A stretch of DNA of 64,000 nucleotides from Pomphorhynchus laevis (taxonomy: Eukaryota > Acanthocephala > Palaeacanthocephala > Echinorhynchida > Pomphorhynchidae). Numbering within the stretch: the first letter of the stretch is position 1; the number at the start of each line of letters is the position of its first letter. A program made the translations under genes and the position numbers. The stretch lies in NCBI GenBank assembly GCA_012934845.2, contig WNNJ02000357.1, positions 1-64,000 on the forward strand. The letters are read 5' to 3'. Shown in pieces: positions 22,105 through 32,551 of this stretch. Under the pieces are notes generated by a model that was not told the origin of the DNA, ran no database searches, and saw only the letters and a program-made list of their open reading frames with translations.

Positions 22105-22262
22105 ATTAAACGTGGCAAATGCGTGCCAGCTGCACGCTTACAAATCCACTAACTGACAAAAAGCATCAAAAGTCAAGCAGATAAACTACTTAAATTGTTT
22201 AAATAGAATCGGATTTGGCATTTGAAGCACATCAAGGAGGTTGATTGGCGTATATGAATGGG
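22105..22262 (-). mobile_element. Family B3: 3'-terminal LINE scrap
   Basis: About 155 bp match the final codons and 3' tail of family B. The hairpin at 22122-22138 is gcgtgc/gcacgc, where the A-T pair of B2 is replaced by G-C. The scrap ends abruptly at about 22,262. Confidence 0.8.
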
Positions 22263-22585
22263 CAGATGATTTCTCAAGAGAAGAATAATCTTTTACATAT
22301 TAACGTTGATAAGTGTGTACTTATGAGGATGGGTAAAAAATTCAGTAATTTTATCTTTTATATCGGCGATGTTCTTCTCACTGAAGTATTACATCATAGG
22401 AATTTAAGAATTATCTTACAAACATTATTAAAAATAAATCTTAATAATGAAAGAGCAATTAAAAACGCCACTCATGCACTATATATTGTAAAAACTTATT
22501 CCTTAAGATCACCACTAATGCCATCAGCAATTTATGTAACACATTGGTTCGTCCACATTTATAGATTGCAATTCAGGCTTCTTTC
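22263..22585 (+). mobile_element. LINE reverse transcriptase thumb fragment
   Basis: A plus-strand open stretch reads INVDKCVLMRMGKKF, followed by a LRIIL-like strand and NERAIKNATHALYIVKTY. This is the region just after the YADD motif in CR1-type reverse transcriptases (normally LNVDKCKVM and DLGV). Both ends are truncated. A Penelope-like gene follows directly. Confidence 0.6.
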
Positions 22586-23335
22586 CAGGTCATCAAACAA
22601 GAAAAGACATAAAAAAACGATTTGTTCATAACTGTGTAAAAACTAAATCTAAACAATATAAATATATGAAATATATGTTTCGATACATTGATGATATATG
22701 TGTATTTAATTCTAATAATTTTTATTCAATTAGTGAGCACATTTATCCAGAAAGCCTTATTCTTAACAAAACCAATATTAATGATAAAGAAGGTGTATAT
22801 CTAGATATGAACATTAAATTAACATTAACTAAAACTACTATTAATTTATATCGTAAAGATGACATATTTAAATTTACAAGAAACATATTTTTGCATGAGC
22901 ATTCATGCATACCATATAATATAAAATATAATACATTAAATAATGAAATTTTAAGAATTGCAACAATATGTAATGATATTGGCTTTCTTCAAAATCATTT
23001 AAATAATTTAATAGATACATATTTTAAACTAGGTTACTATAAAAATAACATCAAGCAGAAAATAGTAAAATATATAAATCAACACAATAATATAAAGAAT
23101 AAATTTAAACTCTTAAGTGGCAAATTTTTATGGATGGATAATAAATAATATACTTTGCATTAGAATAAGATACTAGATAGTTATTTCAGAGGAAATACAT
23201 CATTAGCATGTATTTGGCCTCGCTGCTATGTTGGGTAGAGGAGTTAGGGGCCGAAACCTGATAGCATAGCAGTTCCTCCTGATGACCTCTAATTCTTATT
23301 CTGATACAACGTCTGTTATTTATTAGTCAATTCAT
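22586..23335 (+). mobile_element. Family E1: Penelope-like element fragment
   Basis: A very AT-rich plus-strand fragment carries the C-terminal half of a Penelope-type reverse transcriptase and a GC-richer 3' block. That block (23,195-23,300) includes ctgctatg and its complement catagcag 41 nt apart. The block recurs at about 19,715-19,815. No GIY-YIG domain follows the reverse transcriptase. Confidence 0.65.
22666..23148 (+). CDS. Penelope-like reverse transcriptase, C-terminal part
   Basis: The 160-codon frame starts at motif C (FRYIDDICVF). It continues with YPESLILNKTN, EGVYLDMNIKL and an IRKDDIFKF-like segment (YRKDDIFKF), then a C-terminal helical part ending FLWMDNK. RYIDD followed by a YLD+.I strand is the Penelope-type palm and differs from the YADD of the LINEs here. 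The true frame probably starts upstream (CVKTKSKQYKYMKYM is in frame before the Met). The frame ends without the GIY-YIG nuclease that canonical members have, so this may be an endonuclease-lacking type or a truncation. Confidence 0.65.
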   Translation: MKYMFRYIDDICVFNSNNFYSISEHIYPESLILNKTNINDKEGVYLDMNIKLTLTKTTINLYRKDDIFKFTRNIFLHEHSCIPYNIKYNTLNNEILRIATICNDIGFLQNHLNNLIDTYFKLGYYKNNIKQKIVKYINQHNNIKNKFKLLSGKFLWMDNK

Positions 23336-23524
23336 AAAAATGACGTTTATTTTAAATTTTATTTTTTATTTTTTTATTTTTATTTTTTTAACTTGATTTA
23401 AATTATAGAAAATCTAAAAACAATTATTAATTTTATTATTTAATTATTAAATTTTGATTTAGCATTATTATGTTTTGTTTATTTTATAATTATATAACAA
23501 TACGTAGACTCAGTTAGCTGATTT
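23336..23524. other. T/A-rich spacer
   Basis: T-rich runs (about 23,346-23,392) and AT repeats lie between E1 and the B4 tail. There is no gene. Confidence 0.7.
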
Positions 23525-23588
23525 ATTTTAACGTGGCAAATGCGTGCCAGCGCACGCTTACATGACCACAACAAAACAAGACTGTGAA

Positions 23589-26462
23589 TCAGGTGTCGAG
23601 AAGGTGTGAACGGAGGAGGTGTTTGAATGTGATAAAGGAGGGGGCGCGGCGGACGTCGAGAGGGAGTTGATTCCAGGCGAGTGAGGCGGCGACGAGGAAG
23701 GATCGGAGACCGTAGTTGTTGGAGTAATTAGGAACGTGGAGTAAGAGGGTATGACAGGAACGAAGCGATAGCGAGGTGGAGCGAGTATCGTCTAAGAAAG
23801 GAAGGTTGATGAACGATGGGGAGCCGACAGCGATGAGACGAAAGGTAACGAGAAGAAGGCGGAGTTTGATGCGGATGTGGATGGTGGGCCAGGAGAGTTG
23901 GGCAAAATATGTGGATGTGTGGTCGAAGCGACGGAGACGAAAGAGCACTCGAACGGCGGTGTTGATTATTCGTTGTGGGGTAGGATGATGGATTTTGGAG
24001 AATTGGCAAAAAGGCTAAGGCAATAATCGATTTTAGGGAAAAGAAGCGATGAAAGAAGATACATACAAGAACGGAAGTCGATAAGGGGGCAGATACGGCG
24101 GATGTCACGGAGAATTAAGTAAAATGAGCGGACATTGTAATGGACGAAGAGTTTAAGGGAAAGGTGATCATCGAAATGGAAGCCTAAGAAAGTGAGATTG
24201 TGGACTATGGGGATGATTGATGAGGCAAAATATACAGTGGGAGGAGATATGTTTGGTTTACGGGGAGGATCCACATTATTTTGGACTTTTCGGGGTTTAG
24301 AACGAGATGGAGATTGGAGAGACGTTTGTAGATAGAAGAAAGACAGTTGGAGGCAGAAATGCCGATATCGTGTATGCGATGTGCGGGTGCATGATCATAG
24401 ATTAGAATGTCATCGGCGTATTGCATGACCTTAAAGGAGTAAGGTTTGATAAACGGAGATAGATCGCCAAGCAGAAGAGAGAAAAGCAGGGGACCTAGGA
24501 CTGAACCTTGTGGGACCCCGCAAAAAATAGGGATGGGAGGGGAGGATGATGAATTAGAACAGACGCGAAAGGAACGGTCGGATAGATATGATGCGAACCA
24601 TGCTACGGAGGAGGAAGAAAAGCCGTAATCATAACGAAGGCGAGAAAGGAGGACGGAGTGGTCGACAATGTCGAATGCGGAGGAGAGGTCGAGGGAGATG
24701 AGAACACTATATAGAGCCTTGTCTCGAGAAATGAGTAAGTCGTTGTACACTTTTATGCATGCGATTTCTGTCGAGTGATTAGAGCGGAAAGCGGATTGGA
24801 AAGGAGAGTACAGATTGGATGAGGAGAGATAAGCGTTGATTTGTATTAAGATGAGGCGTTCTAAGAGCTTAGAAAGAGTAGGGAGTAGCGAAATGAGCGA
24901 TAGCTAGAAGGAAGGGAGGGGTCGAGCGATTGTTTCTTAAGGAGGGGACGAACGATTGCGGATTTCCAGTGTGAAGGGAAGATACGACTGCGGATGGACG
25001 AGTTAAACAAGGTTGTGAGAAATGGGGATATCGATGAGCATATAGATTTTAATATGTGAGTAGGCAGGGGATCGGCAGGTGAGGTTTTGTTGGGCAAGGA
25101 CATGAGGACAGATGATACTTCTGTAGGTGAGACAGGGAGAAGATGAAAGAGTTCCGGAAGGATGAGATTAGACTGGGCAGAGTGGGATAGGATGGAGACC
25201 GGGGTGTGAGAGAGCAACGTGGATACTTTAGTCTGGAGAAATGACAAATAATCATTGGCATTGATGTTGCACGGCGAAGAGGAGCGAGCAAGGATTGAGT
25301 TAAAAGTATGTCATAGAGTCTTAGAGTTGAATGAAGTGATGATTTTATGCTGCCAGAAGGAGTTGCATTTGGTACGTAGTAGGTTGAGATGAGACCGGCG
25401 AAGAGCAAGATAGGAATCACGGAAAGACGGAGTGATCGAGCGGAAATCACGTCTGAGAGAGCGGTGATAGACTCGAAAAGCATGGCGGAGTCGACGCTTT
25501 GAGAGTAGGCATTGGATGTCAAACCATGGGGCACGGTGCAAGCGTTGGTGTGGGTTAGATTTGAAGGGCAAGAGAATATCGAGAGTGGATGTGAGTTCAG
25601 AGTCGAAAAGAAAGGCGAGATCGTGAGGAGATGAATATGTTATTGTGGGTAATGATAGAGACGATTTGAGTAAGGCAGAGCGGAGAAGGGAGAGGTCAAG
25701 ATTTCTCCAAGGGCGACGTAGGATTGTAGGTGTGTGAGGAGGGGTGTGGTTGTGAGTGAGATCAAGGGTGATAAGAAAGTGATCGGATAGACCAGGATCA
25801 GAGATGGACAGTGAGGTGTAGGCAGCAAAATGATCGGGGACAGCGATGATGTCGAGTGCCCCACCAAGTATATGTGTGGGGGCAGTGGAGATTAGTTTGT
25901 AATTGTAGTTGGATAGAATGTTGATGAACCGGATGGAATCCGTGGAAGAGGGGCGGTCTAGGCGGATATTGAAGTCGCCTAGAACGAGTGAAGGGATTGA
26001 GGACAAAGAACAATGAGAAAGGAGGTCAGCGAGTTCGGTAAAAAATAAGGCAGTAGGAGCTGATGAACCAGGACGGTATACAATGGCGAGATCTAGAGTG
26101 ATCGGGTTAGAATAACGACAAGTGAGCAATTCAAAAGAGCAAGGACTGAAAGGGGGATTGATTTTGCGAAGAGACGCGGGGTGAAGCGCGAATGCGACGA
26201 TGCCGCCATGATTAGAGAATTTAGAAGGGCATGAGCTGAGGGGGCGGGCGGATTCGACTAGGGAGCAACCGGTAGAGAGCAGACGGCGAATGGAAAGGTC
26301 GTCGGAATCTGAGTGCCAGGATTCGGTGAGGCAGAAGATACTGATGGATTGCTTGGTGAATATGTTGAGGATAAGATCGGATTTATTGAGAATGGATCTA
26401 GTGTTGAGGAGACCGAGGCGGAAACAGTGTGTTGTGGCGAAAGAGTCTAATATAGAAGACAC
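23589..26462 (-). pseudogene. ORF2 of B4 (APE + reverse transcriptase), broken
   Basis: A 383-codon open block (26,462-25,311) holds the whole APE domain: LLNTRSIL, LTESWHSDSDD, YRPGS, LGDFNIRLDRP and LSDHFLITL. The RT follows in pieces: fingers (25,247-24,861, NKTSPADPLPTHIL), palm (24,750-24,205, [37 protein letters not shown]) and thumb/C-terminus (24,274-23,589, FLGFHFDDHLS, WNQLPLDVR). About three frame changes separate the blocks, while the motifs themselves are intact. Confidence 0.9.
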
Positions 26463-26522
26463 CTAGGAGAGATGGAGCGCCATCGAATTTTTGGACGGGT
26501 GTGGACAACTTGAAAATTTCGT

Positions 26523-27575
26523 CTATGTTTCGGATGGAGAGTGATGTTTCGCCGTTTTCCTCGCGACGGCGTTTTCGATGCGGGCTAAAGAGATTTGAGC
26601 GATTTCAGAAGGGGCGCGATCGGGGAAAATTCGAGTGGTTGAAGATGACATGAGTTTGAATCGTTGAGAGAGGACAGAAGACGCGTGAGAGCGATGCTTG
26701 AAAACAATTTTTTGGAGAGGGGGCTGGGAAGGATTAGATTGAGAAGATTTGTTTAGACGGATGAATGCGACAGGAGAAATGTCCTTGAAAAAGGATGGTT
26801 TATCCGCAGGGACAATAGACGAGATGGATGGATCTGAAGGTGGAAACATCGTGGTCTAGACGTGCTTGTGGATATAAGGAGTTAGAAGGCGTGATATTAG
26901 TGACAATGACGCAACGATCGCGAGAAGCAAAGCGCTTCCGTAAAGGAGGACGACTGACGTGAGTAGGTGAGATCACGATAGAAGAGCTGGCAGTTGATGA
27001 TTTAGAGGGATTTGGTTTGACGACGGGAGACATAGAGGATAATGATAATAAAGAGGGTGGCAAGCGATGTGAGAAAATGTTATGAGTGGAAGGATAGTGG
27101 AGGTGATTTTGATTGATGGATGCAAGTTATTGAGAAACGAGACGGGAAGGACGGGACGTGGGGTGTCGGGGAGTGAAAATACATTAGTTGTAACAATTTG
27201 CGGCTCCGTCACTGTCTCGGTAGATTTATCATAAACTTGACAAAATCCATCTTGCTGCGATACAATTTGCGGCTCCTTCACTGTCTCAGTAGATTTATCA
27301 GAAATTTGAGAAATTCGATCATGCTGCGATGCCATTTCCAATTGCTCTAAGCGTTTTATTAACAAGTTGATTTGTTTCGCCGCACAGAATCCGTAGTAGA
27401 ACAGTGGCCAGCCACAAGTTTCCTGACCCAAAGCACAATTATGTGTTACTGATGTCCAGATTTGACAGCCGCTAGCGGAGCATTCCACTTGTATGTTCTC
27501 GAGCTTGCCGGTTTTATCGGTATCAACAGAGATTGCTCGCTTGGCTTTTGGTAGATTTTTCTTCTTGGCTCCCAT
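26523..27575 (-). pseudogene. ORF1 of B4, broken
   Basis: The N-terminus (27,575-) has a Lys-rich start (MGAKKKNLPKAKR). A Cys module follows (VECSASGCQIWTSV ... YYGFCAAKQINLL), then a duplicated 23-residue linker with DKSTETV and EPQIV. The RRM-like part (27,063-26,800) reads RDRCVIVTNITPS and QARLDHDVSTFRSI, and the last part (26,849-26,523) has FKHRSHASSVLSQRFKL and the basic end. The protein is clearly homologous to family A ORF1. Frame shifts near 27,060 and 26,830 break it. Confidence 0.8.
27194..27331. repeat. 69-bp tandem duplication in LINE ORF1
   Basis: Two units (27194-27262 and 27263-27331) both start caatttgcggctcc and share most positions. They encode the in-frame 23-residue duplication in B4 ORF1. 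Confidence 0.88.
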
Positions 27576-27716
27576 TAACTGTAGGTTGCAATAGTTTACA
27601 ATTTTTAAAACTGCGCTCCTTGTCTACAAAAATGCTCTTTGTATATAAAACAGGTTTAGGTATAAAATATAGAGTGAGTCCCAAGGCGAAGTTCTCGCTT
27701 ATGCTCAAATGCTAGA

Positions 27717-28195
27717 TTGGATTATGCATCTCTATTAGATTTGCTAAGAATTCAGCCGATGCCATTAAGATTTTTGTTTATTGATTTGATAGGAATGCAT
27801 GTGATCGTACACCGACTATACGGTTATCAGAGTGATTTGATCATTATACGTTCATCGATTTTGAGAGGTCACAGCAAAACTGCCTATAAAACAAGACATT
27901 GTAGGTATCCAAAATGCGGAGCACTGTCGTACAGGGTACTTAATATTTGGAATTACCTGCCTCAGGAAATTGCTGCCTCTCGGAGTTTACATTTGTTCGA
28001 AAATTGCTAAAGACATGGATGATCGAGAAGACAAGAAACGATTTTTGGCATATTTGCAGTGATTTGTTCTTTTTTTGTTGCTTGTTGATATCCTTTTCTT
28101 TGGTTCTTAATTTTTATTTTCTTTTTCCAAACTGTGATCAGGCGAAACATCCTTATAGCTAAGGCTTGTAAGAATAATAATGTCTACAAGATCAA
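27717..28195 (+). mobile_element. CR1-like LINE 3' end fragment (A7)
   Basis: A plus-strand 5'-truncated fragment carries reverse transcriptase C-terminal codons with SSILRGHSKT and LNIWNYLPQEI (about 27,860-27,970). A UTR with ctgtgatcaggcg and ggcttgtaagaataata closes it. The UTR matches the A6 insertion at 19.3-19.4 kb, so both come from one subfamily. A frame shift precedes the stop. Confidence 0.75.
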
Positions 28196-28630
28196 CATAA
28201 GTTTAGTACCACGTTCATTCATATCAAAATAAAGTTTTAATTAACGGTAACTTATTTGTATATCACCGTGGACCTAATTTTATGCAAAAAGTTATTTTGA
28301 TATAACAAAAGTTTTTATCGTTATTAGGTTTTAATATAACATCATCTCAAGAGTTGGAAAACCAAATATTGTTAGTTTAGTGAACTTAAATTAAATCAAT
28401 TTTCTGTTGTACAAAATAGAATATATAAATGTACAAAGTAGAATATATTTGAACGCAAATCACATTATAACAAGGTCGATATTGCACATAAATTACCATG
28501 TGAAGATTGCATTAAAATATGGAATCGAATGTTCTCTTAGATTTGTTTTATTTTTCCTTTGTTGTTAATTTTGTTTTAGTTACTCATATTCTTTAAATAA
28601 TTATTTGGAATAATTATTTAATGCGCTACC
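28196..28630. other. AT-rich stretch without gene
   Basis: No frame or repeat family was recognised. The stretch separates two family A fragments on the same strand. Confidence 0.6.
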
Positions 28631-29560
28631 GGGTAGTGCATCTCCCTACTAAAATAAAAGTGATATACAACACAACCTTAAGAGAAGCTATAATATTATT
28701 CTCAGCGGAATCCCAGAATCAACCGTATAAATTTCCCAAGAACGATTCAATCACGATGCTGATAGATTACGCGATATTTTTTCACAGCTTTTGCAGAAAG
28801 GTGATGAGGATATTGCAAGTTGTTTAAACGTACGCAAGGTGTTTAGATTGGAAAAGAAATTAAGTGATAAACCTCGACTATTGAAGGTCGTAATGAGATC
28901 TATTGATCATGCCAATATCTTATTAAAACGTGGATATTGATTAAAGGGAACCAATACATGTATTCTTTGCGATCTCGCATTAGAGGACCGTATGAAGCTT
29001 AGGAAAGCAAATGACGAATTGAAAAGTCGTATAGCTAGTGGTGAAATTAACCTTTGTGTTCGAAATTTTGCCGTTGTGAAATGACGGGCGACAGTTCGAT
29101 GGGTTCCGATGAAGCATCTATGAGCAAAACTAACAACGAATTTTTAAAATGTGGTCAGATTGTGGATCTCCGGATAGTGCCTTCTTCAAACAGTAGCAGT
29201 CGGAAAATTTATCCTCCGTTAGGATGTCAATTTCATTCGAAGGTATTTTTGAGGCGAAACAACAAACATATAGTGTAAGTAATGTTTCACGGCATATGTC
29301 AATCGGCTATTCGAATTTGCGTAGTTTGCTAGCTCAGGTCGTAGAACTTAAGCAACATATTCTGCCACATTCGTACGATTTTTTCTGCATAACTGAATCC
29401 TGGTTACATATTAATGTCACATATACCCTTATTAGTATTTCAAGTTATCGACTGATGCGAGCTGATCGAATATCGGGTAGGTGTGGAGATGGAGTTTTTA
29501 ATAAGGGAGAAGTTTTCATCCCAAGGTGTTTACACTTTAAAATGTAAATTGTTTCACGTG
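28631..29560 (+). mobile_element. Family A8: ORF1 and APE fragment of a diverged LINE
   Basis: A plus-strand ORF1 piece shows the RRM-like pattern YNIILSGIPES (about 28,690-28,730), VFRLEKKLSDKPRLLKVV (about 28,840-28,895) and SRIASGEINLCVRNFAVVK (about 29,020-29,080). The APE start follows (YSNLRSLLAQVVEL, CITESWL, about 29,305-29,410; ADRISGRCGDGV). Stops lie inside ORF1, and GRGGG has become GRCGD. The copy ends near 29,560, before the GDFN block. Confidence 0.7.
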
Positions 29561-29760
29561 ATTACGTTTAAGAGACCAGGTAATTGCCAATATTCAGGTC
29601 GCATAGCGTGTGGAGTGAAGGTGGCAGATCTTTATAGATCTTGTTCCAGCCTGAAATCGCCTTAAGCAGGGCAGCCCCTTGTCAGATGCTGCTGGATGGT
29701 CCGTTGTAAGTTTAGTCCGTTGTAACTAGGTGGCGACACAGAAAAAGCAACGCTGAAAAT

Positions 29761-30182
29761 TATGACTTAGCAAAAGTTACATGTACTCAACCAGATTGGA
29801 AAAATACATAAGTACTAATGATTTCAATTTTAGATCTTTAAAATGTAACAGAAAAAATTGTATAGTTTGTGATGTTATAAATAATAACTGTATTGTAAGT
29901 AATACGAAAAATAAATGTTTTTCGTTGAATATTAATAATAATTGTAACTGCAATATCGCAGGTGTAGTGTATCTAATACAATGTACATGTGGATTGCAAT
30001 ATATAGGAAAAACATATCAGATGTTAAAAACTAGGTTTAGGCAACACATATATAATATACAGCATAATAGTCATACTATATTTTATAATCATATGAGATT
30101 AATAAGACATGATATAGGATACTGTAAATTATTGTAGAACATATTATTGAAGAAAATAAGGCAATATTAAATCAAAATGTTC
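29761..30182 (+). mobile_element. Family E2, left part: Penelope-like GIY-YIG endonuclease
   Basis: This is the left half of a Penelope-like element interrupted by the A9 LINE. The coding part runs up to the IIEENKAILNQNV-like end near 30,180. Its C-terminal continuation is at about 32,083-32,440. Confidence 0.75.
29781..30137 (+). CDS. GIY-YIG endonuclease domain of a Penelope-like element
   Basis: The 118-codon AT-rich frame has a Cys-rich approach (LKCNRKNCIVC, NCNCNIAG), then GVVYLIQCTCGLQYIGKTY and LKTRFRQHIYNI. VVYLIQC...LQYIGKT is the GIY-YIG core: G[IV]VY then YIG, with the conserved Arg and His of R-x-x-x-H downstream. In these retroelements this nuclease nicks DNA to prime reverse transcription. 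The reverse transcriptase that should precede it is absent, being replaced by A8 sequence and about 200 bp of unassigned DNA. A stop follows CKLL, after which a coding-like continuation is seen in another frame. Confidence 0.75.
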   Translation: MYSTRLEKYISTNDFNFRSLKCNRKNCIVCDVINNNCIVSNTKNKCFSLNINNNCNCNIAGVVYLIQCTCGLQYIGKTYQMLKTRFRQHIYNIQHNSHTIFYNHMRLIRHDIGYCKLL

Positions 30183-32080
30183 TTGGACCGATTACAAGGA
30201 ATTACGAAATCAAGTTACGGCACTCAAACGTCAGAAACGCAGGTGCTTCGTTTACAATCTTTGTCGATCATCAAAAAGATATCCCAGTAAATTGTTTAAA
30301 CATATCAGCTCATTAAAATCAACTACGTCTGAGATTAACTCTATATTTATGGAAACCGGTGAGCTCACATCTGATGACAAAGCAATTGCCAATATTTTCC
30401 TAGATCAATTCACGCTAGAGAGTCCTACCTGTCAGTATTGCCCCAGATTCTCCACTGCTCAATATCCGTGTTACGAATTTACTCCATTTGATAAATTTGA
30501 GGTTCTTAACGAACTTCTAAAGCTACCACGATCAATTGCGGCAGGACCAGACAATATTCCTCCAATTCTTCTTCGGGAACTTGCACCAGTAATATATGAA
30601 CCTTTACACACCATATTCGATTTCTCCTTGTCAACAGGCTGTATACCATCAGATTGGAAATGTTCTATAATCCGACCTCTCTACAAAAAAGGCGACCGTA
30701 ATCTAGCAAGCAACTATCGGCCCATAAGCCTTACCTGCGTTGCTTGTAAAGTGCTAGAGAAACTGCTTTTTAAACGAATCATCGGGCACCTAGAAGATAA
30801 CCAAGTACTCTGCGACAACCAGCATGGTTTCCGCCCAGGAAGATCTACTGTCACAAACCTCATACTTGCGAGGAGTGATTGGACCAGATATGCCGAGGCT
30901 GGAGTTAGTGTTGATGTTTTGTTTTTCGACCTCAGCAAAGCATTTGATCGGATATACTATGATGTCCTCCTTATTACGCTGGAACAGTACGGCATCAGAG
31001 GAACCCTCCTTAATTGGATTAACTCCTTCCTTAGAAATCGGAAGATTACTGTATTGGCTAATAAACAAATGTCAAAAACAAGAAATCCTGGACGCGATGT
31101 TCATCAGGGATCGGTACTCAGTCCATTGCTCTTCATTATTTACATCAACGAGCTTACTACAGCTATTTCGAGTCCATGTGGTTTATATGCCGACGACTTG
31201 AAAATTTGGCGACCAATAATCGATAGCCGAGATCCAATGATACTCCAGAGAGACATTGATAATATTAAGGTATGGTGTAATCAACGGGGACTGGTATTAA
31301 ACCCCGATAAGTCAAAACATATGCGCATCGGACATATACACATCAATTCATCATATACCATTGACGGAAGAGAAATTGAAACAGTTCTCCAATTTCAAGA
31401 CCTTGGAGTGATCGTAAATAGAAGCTTATCGACCATCCCACATACCAGTCACACAGTTGCTAAATGCCGTCGAATTTTAGGACTTATTAGAAGGACCATT
31501 GGCCAGCTTGACGCATCCAGTTTTAAGTTAATTTACAATGCTTATGTCTTATCTTTAATGAGATACGCTTCACCTGCCTGTCACCCTCAAACTACGACAG
31601 AGATGAACCTGTACGAATCCATATTACGCAAGGCCACACATCTTGTACCCAGCCAACGCAAGCTCTCATTCATTTTTCGACTTCACGCACTTGGTGTGAC
31701 CACAGTGAAGAAATCTTTAAAGTCATCTGATTTAATGTTTATGTGGACAGCGCTTAATGTTCAAAAAGGGCAGAGGGAACATGTTTGTCGCAAACTGTTC
31801 GAACTTCGAAATTCAAACAGATTGAGGGGACATCACCTCACGTTAAAGACTCACATTCGTCCACGAAGAAGATTTAACACAATTGTCAACCGAACGTGGA
31901 AAAGCTGGAATAAGCTACCAAGTCAAGTGGTTTCGGCCTCCAGTATTTTGTCCTTCAAGAGAAATCTGAAGAATGTACTAACTTAAAACAATCGGATTTT
32001 CATTGATATTTTTTTAACCCTGTACCCAGCCTGTACGAGCTCTACGCTCTTTTGCTGCTGTTGTATTTAATAATAATAAT
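30183..32080 (+). mobile_element. Family A9: LINE 3' half inserted into a Penelope-like gene
   Basis: A plus-strand 5'-truncated LINE starts at about 30,183 in the linker before the RT (WTDYKELRNQVTALKRQK) and ends with the UTR hairpin (gagc 32037-32040, gctc 32046-32049, within cagc/gctg) and aataataataat. Penelope-like coding sequence adjoins both ends. It is a distinct subfamily, closest in layout to A1. Confidence 0.88.
30292..31986 (+). CDS. LINE reverse transcriptase and C-terminus (A9), open
   Basis: A 564-codon frame runs without a stop. It includes IAAGPDNIPPILL, SNYRPISLTCVAC, QHGFRPGRSTVTNL, FFDLSKAFDRI (motif A), HQGSVLSPLLFIIYINEL (motif B), YADDLKIWRP (motif C), LNPDKSKHMRI and a C-terminus with LRGHHLTLK and WNKLPSQVV. 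The frame is open about 110 nt further upstream of the Met. Motif B reads DVHQG where GVPQG is usual, which may weaken template handling. Without an APE domain this copy is not autonomous. Confidence 0.9.
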   Translation: MFKHISSLKSTTSEINSIFMETGELTSDDKAIANIFLDQFTLESPTCQYCPRFSTAQYPCYEFTPFDKFEVLNELLKLPRSIAAGPDNIPPILLRELAPVIYEPLHTIFDFSLSTGCIPSDWKCSIIRPLYKKGDRNLASNYRPISLTCVACKVLEKLLFKRIIGHLEDNQVLCDNQHGFRPGRSTVTNLILARSDWTRYAEAGVSVDVLFFDLSKAFDRIYYDVLLITLEQYGIRGTLLNWINSFLRNRKITVLANKQMSKTRNPGRDVHQGSVLSPLLFIIYINELTTAISSPCGLYADDLKIWRPIIDSRDPMILQRDIDNIKVWCNQRGLVLNPDKSKHMRIGHIHINSSYTIDGREIETVLQFQDLGVIVNRSLSTIPHTSHTVAKCRRILGLIRRTIGQLDASSFKLIYNAYVLSLMRYASPACHPQTTTEMNLYESILRKATHLVPSQRKLSFIFRLHALGVTTVKKSLKSSDLMFMWTALNVQKGQREHVCRKLFELRNSNRLRGHHLTLKTHIRPRRRFNTIVNRTWKSWNKLPSQVVSASSILSFKRNLKNVLT

Positions 32081-32082
32081 TA

Positions 32083-32440
32083 GAAAGAGACGATTTTTGG
32101 ATTTAAGACGCTAAATTCCATGTACCGATTAGGATTGAATGATGTGGTACAATGAATTGGTAGAAGTAGTATAATACATAATAAACAACTATATTATAAT
32201 AATACGGTTAAACGCAAACCAATAAGTCATGGTGATAAAAGGAATATGAAAAATAGAGTTAAAAATATTAAAAAAGATATGTATATAAATGAACAATTAG
32301 AAATATTAAAACAACTTTTAAGAGATAATAAGCTAAAAGATCTTTAAGAAGTTCTATAAGAAGTTTTTCTAAAAATATCATTTGTTCAATAAATCAAAGA
32401 TTAATTAACGAGTATGATAGGTTAAGTTGTATAACAGACA
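32083..32440 (+). mobile_element. Family E2, right part: C-terminus and 3' end of the split Penelope-like element
   Basis: Directly after the A9 tail come ERDDFWI and, after a frame shift, LNSMYRLGLNDVVQ. This is the end of a GIY-YIG type Penelope protein, where a E+..FWI.KL.T..P.GLN pattern is usual. The basic AT-rich tail (KRKPISHGDKRN) follows. It is the natural continuation of the frame broken at 30,182. Confidence 0.7.
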
Positions 32441-32444
32441 GTTA

Positions 32445-32551
32445 TTAATAATACAAATTTATTTAATGTGGCAAATGCGTACAAGCTGTACGCTTACAAG
32501 TCCACAAACAAAAATGAAAAAGTCAAGCGGATAAATTGTTAAATTGTTAAA
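32445..32551 (-). mobile_element. Family B5: 3'-terminal LINE scrap
   Basis: About 105 bp of the family B 3' tail include aatacaaatttatttaat, the hairpin at 32477-32493 and the stop region. The scrap is otherwise 5'-truncated. Confidence 0.82.

Larger units (their letters stand above)
23525..27715 (-). mobile_element. Family B4: near full-length L2/CR1-like LINE
   Basis: This minus-strand copy of about 4.2 kb has a 5' UTR (27,715-27,576), ORF1 (27,575-26,523), ORF2 (26,462-23,589) and a 3' tail with the hairpin at 23542-23557. It is the longest family B copy in the window and the only one that keeps ORF1. It is noticeably GC-richer than its surroundings. Frame shifts occur in both ORFs. Confidence 0.9.

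Noticed and set aside
23195-23300. Hammerhead ribozyme from the words gaaac and ctgatga in the E1 tail
   Set aside because: The words occur in the order GAAAC then CTGATGA with only a few bases left for stem I, and the stem II candidate is separated from GAAA by two extra bases, so no proper core forms in one copy.
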